A DNA stretch of 5,679 bases from CS1-C013 sp964347265 (GTDB lineage: Archaea > Aenigmatarchaeota > Aenigmatarchaeia > Aenigmatarchaeales > Aenigmatarchaeaceae): contig CAYFXV010000033.1 in assembly GCA_964347265.1 (NCBI GenBank), forward strand, positions 1 through 5,679, written 5' to 3'. Every line of letters starts with the position of its first letter. The first letter of the stretch is position 1. A program made the position numbers and the translations under genes. The notes beneath the pieces were generated by a model, which searched no databases, had not been told where the DNA came from, and saw only the letters and a program-made list of their open reading frames with translations. This document shows positions 5,536-5,679 of this stretch, one piece after another.

Positions 5536-5659
5536 GTCATTTAAAAAATGTCATATATATGTTTCCCTATGATATTTTCATATACTGTGCATGATATCAG
5601 CGAATGACTAATCTATCAGTGCATTTTTTCATAGGTTATATAGATATAAGTGATGGAAA
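5526..5659. repeat. Intergenic repeat element, copy 3
   Basis: It starts with the shared CTTATAAAAT box, then carries a 14-base tandem duplication (AAAATGTCAT at 5531-5540 and again at 5545-5554); without one unit, the stretch from CTTAT to TTTCC has the same 27-base length as copies 1 and 2. The core runs from TTTCC (5562) to ATGGAAA (5653-5659), 98 bases. It shares ATTTTCATATACTG and the ATAGGTTA block with copy 1. The middle can fold: TGCATGATA (5588-5596) against TATCAGTGCA (5614-5623) with one bulged base. No clear gene is seen between 5480 and the window end. Confidence 0.7.
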
Positions 5660-5679
5660 ATAAAATTGGAATTTGTGAT

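Noticed and set aside
5526..5659. CRISPR-like array made from the three repeats
   Set aside because: Copies are far apart, separated by genes, with diverged middles and no regular spacers or cas genes.
5653..5679. Possible start of a plus-strand gene (MENKIGICD) running off the right edge
   Set aside because: Only nine codons are visible, there is no ribosome site, the nearest TATA-like stretch is too close (about 15 bases), and the ATG is part of the repeat end motif. It cannot be supported from this window.

Overview
The window looks like a piece of a strongly AT-rich archaeal genome. The evidence is a small winged-helix regulator of the archaeal HTH_45 type, TATA-like boxes about 25-35 bases before several start codons (short or leaderless transcripts), one near-perfect archaeal-type Shine-Dalgarno (GAGGTGAT), and many small hydrophobic or secreted proteins. 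A DPANN-type lineage (Woesearchaeota/Pacearchaeota-like) would fit, but that is inference from style; no marker gene is present.

Layout. Positions 1-180 are non-coding and hold copy 1 of an intergenic repeat. From 3179 down to 181 on the minus strand runs a compact three-gene operon: a seven-helix membrane protein with conserved-looking histidines, a winged-helix regulator (4-base ATGA overlap) and a CopB-type copper P1B-ATPase (15-base gap). A 286-base divergent control region (3180-3465) carries a 41-base dyad next to the operon TATA box and a structured leader for a plus-strand gene. That gene (3466-3693) encodes a Met/Gly-rich, signal-peptide-bearing, membrane-anchored small protein. A three-helix membrane protein of unknown function follows (3820-4089, plus). 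Copy 2 of the repeat (about 4114-4181) sits where this gene converges on a 53-residue two-helix membrane protein on the minus strand (4201-4362). Upstream of that, also on minus, lies a secreted or membrane-anchored, cysteine-rich protein with an HExxH motif (4418-5479). Copy 3 of the repeat fills 5526-5659.

How the parts may work together. The four copper-related genes read as a metal-handling module: an ATPase to export copper, a Met-rich extracellular binding peptide, and a putative membrane sensor plus DNA-binding regulator translated as a coupled pair. The module lies between two 54-base direct repeats (50/54 identical, 4112 bases apart). The two minus-strand genes further right share a duplicated leader that runs through the start codon, so they were probably put under common control by duplication. 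The main novel points are the repeat family with matched end motifs (TTTCC...GGAAA), the sensor/regulator/pump coupling, the dyad at the operon promoter, the leader with several Shine-Dalgarno-like sites, and the HETHH protein.
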